In this document: positions 63,145 to 64,000 of the stretch, one piece after another
Layout: each line of letters begins with the position of its first letter
Numbering within the stretch: the stretch's first letter is position 1
Source: Actimicrobium sp034313845
GTDB lineage: Bacteria > Pseudomonadota > Gammaproteobacteria > Burkholderiales > Burkholderiaceae_D
Strand: one strand, 5' to 3'
Length of the DNA stretch: 64,000 bases
Assembly (NCBI RefSeq): GCF_034313845.1
Contig: NZ_JAVIWN010000003.1
Notes under the pieces: model-generated
Seen by the model: only the letters and a program-made list of their open reading frames with translations
Told to the model about the DNA's origin: nothing
Databases searched by the model: none
Made by a program: the position numbers and the translations under genes

Positions 63145-64000
63145 TACGCAGGCCTGTGCAGACGGTGTGATTCAGGTGATCATCGTGATGCTACGGACGT
63201 GCATCCGCCCACCCGAAAAGCCGCTCTGCATACCGAGCTTTCGGTGGATGGTCTGAACGAGACCGTTTTCGCCGTCCAGATTTCATTCCAAAAGCTCGTG
63301 CTGACACGAACCGCTTACAAGTGCATCACGATCCCCACCTAAAAATGCCCCAACCTGATTGCACTTAAATTACATACCGTCTGTGGATAAGGTTTTTGGT
63401 AGGGATTCTGAATCCCCTTTTTCTGCTGGTTTTTTTGCGGCTTGATTCGCTGTGTCGGAATCGATAAAAATCATTACCCATTTCAACGAGATGGCAGTAA
63501 TGGTTAGTTGGTCAAGCAGTGCAGTAGTGATCTTGGTGTCGCCGAAAACAGATGGTCACACCTCAAAGCCGAGATTGGCGGTGATTGCCACATCAAGACG
63601 AAGTTCCTCGCCAACACCGCCGCGTTTTACACGACAGGGCAGCAGCAGGGCCTGATTGACCTGCTTCTGGACGGCTCGCCCGACCTGCCTGTCGCCGACC
63701 TCGGACGACTGCTGGGCAATCGCTAGCCACCAGCGGATTGGCCCCGCGTGCAGTCACGACCTTGTGGTGCGTGACTGCACCACATCATCAAGACCATGTG
63801 CTTATGTGGGGCGATTGCGCGGGGTGCCGGTGCGAACATCATCACAAGCTACTCTGAAGTATCGCAATGGATTTCATCGGACAGTTTTTTCTTAAATGTT
63901 CTATTGACAGGACAATACGCCGAATGCATGATGGAAAAAAGACAGGTTGATCTGACGCATTGCACGCCTCGCCTGCACTGCCGAACAGAGCGCCGGCCAG
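63145..64000. other. Right-edge island region without clear genes
   Basis: About 850 bp. A plus-strand frame ending at 63726 reads LIDLLLDGSPDLPVADLGRLLGN and could be the tail of a broken gene, but I find no start and no known family. The promoter of the helical-protein gene should lie near 63150-63300. An 11-bp hairpin is at 63749-63780. Confidence 0.35.
63749..63780. repeat. 11-bp inverted repeat
   Basis: GTGCAGTCACG and CGTGACTGCAC with a 10-nt loop; no T-tract. It may be a terminator stem or a mobile-element border. Confidence 0.5.

Overview
The window is a chromosomal segment of a betaproteobacterium, most likely Burkholderiales, family Oxalobacteraceae (Herminiimonas/Undibacterium-like). 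This rests on the order rne // rluC - HAD phosphatase - Rieske protein - sppA-like peptidase, trxB // ftsK - lolA - rarA - serS, the divergent metE/metR pair, and the high-GC coding style. The genus call is inference and no identity search was possible.

Layout: 1-7 kb holds RNase E (its C-terminal end lies off the left edge), divergent from rluC and a compact four-gene set ending in an S49 peptidase. 7-13.5 kb carries an orphan Ser/Asp-repeat protein, an exported beta-propeller (apparently frameshifted) with a creatininase-like protein, and a stand-alone error-prone polymerase dnaE2 with a near-consensus LexA box just before its start. 13.7-22.5 kb is a chemotaxis block: a soluble Cache-CheW fusion and three chemoreceptors ending in WEEF, two of them near-identical over their signalling halves and one with a 5' frameshift. 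22.6-31 kb is core metabolism and stress: metE/metR, a periplasmic parvulin, bolA-yciB, and a tightly coupled selO-msrB redox pair, plus a serine hydrolase. 31-39 kb is an aldolase-like protein, an acyl-CoA ligase and a complete Liv-type ABC transporter.

38.9-42.7 kb is the most unusual part: a five-gene minus-strand operon, with three translationally tight genes, encoding a beta-rich small protein, a glycine-rich collagen-like protein with two cysteines, a MauE/DoxX-like membrane protein with a CGC motif, a protein resembling ABBA-fold aromatic prenyltransferases, and a squalene/hopene-cyclase-like alpha-toroid protein. I know of no described system with this combination; it is the main candidate for something new.

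43-51.9 kb returns to housekeeping: an orphan Liv-type binding protein, smrA, trxB, ftsK, lolA, rarA and serS. 51.9-53.6 kb is a repeat hotspot: a perfect 190-bp tandem duplication, an IS110-family element whose flanks rebuild an uninterrupted target inside a hairpin repeat, and a tandem 49-bp hairpin unit. The same hairpin (GGTGCAAT ... ATTGCACC) occurs at five places in the window, always at gene 3' ends.

From tRNA-Ser(CGA) at 56.4 kb to the right edge lies an integrated, decaying island: a frameshifted tyrosine integrase, a helix-turn-helix (excisionase-like) gene split at an exact codon boundary by an antisense group II intron, an AbiEi/AbiEii toxin-antitoxin pair whose toxin ends at a premature amber codon, and an unknown helical protein present once intact and once as a decayed fragment. 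The far attachment site is not in the window.
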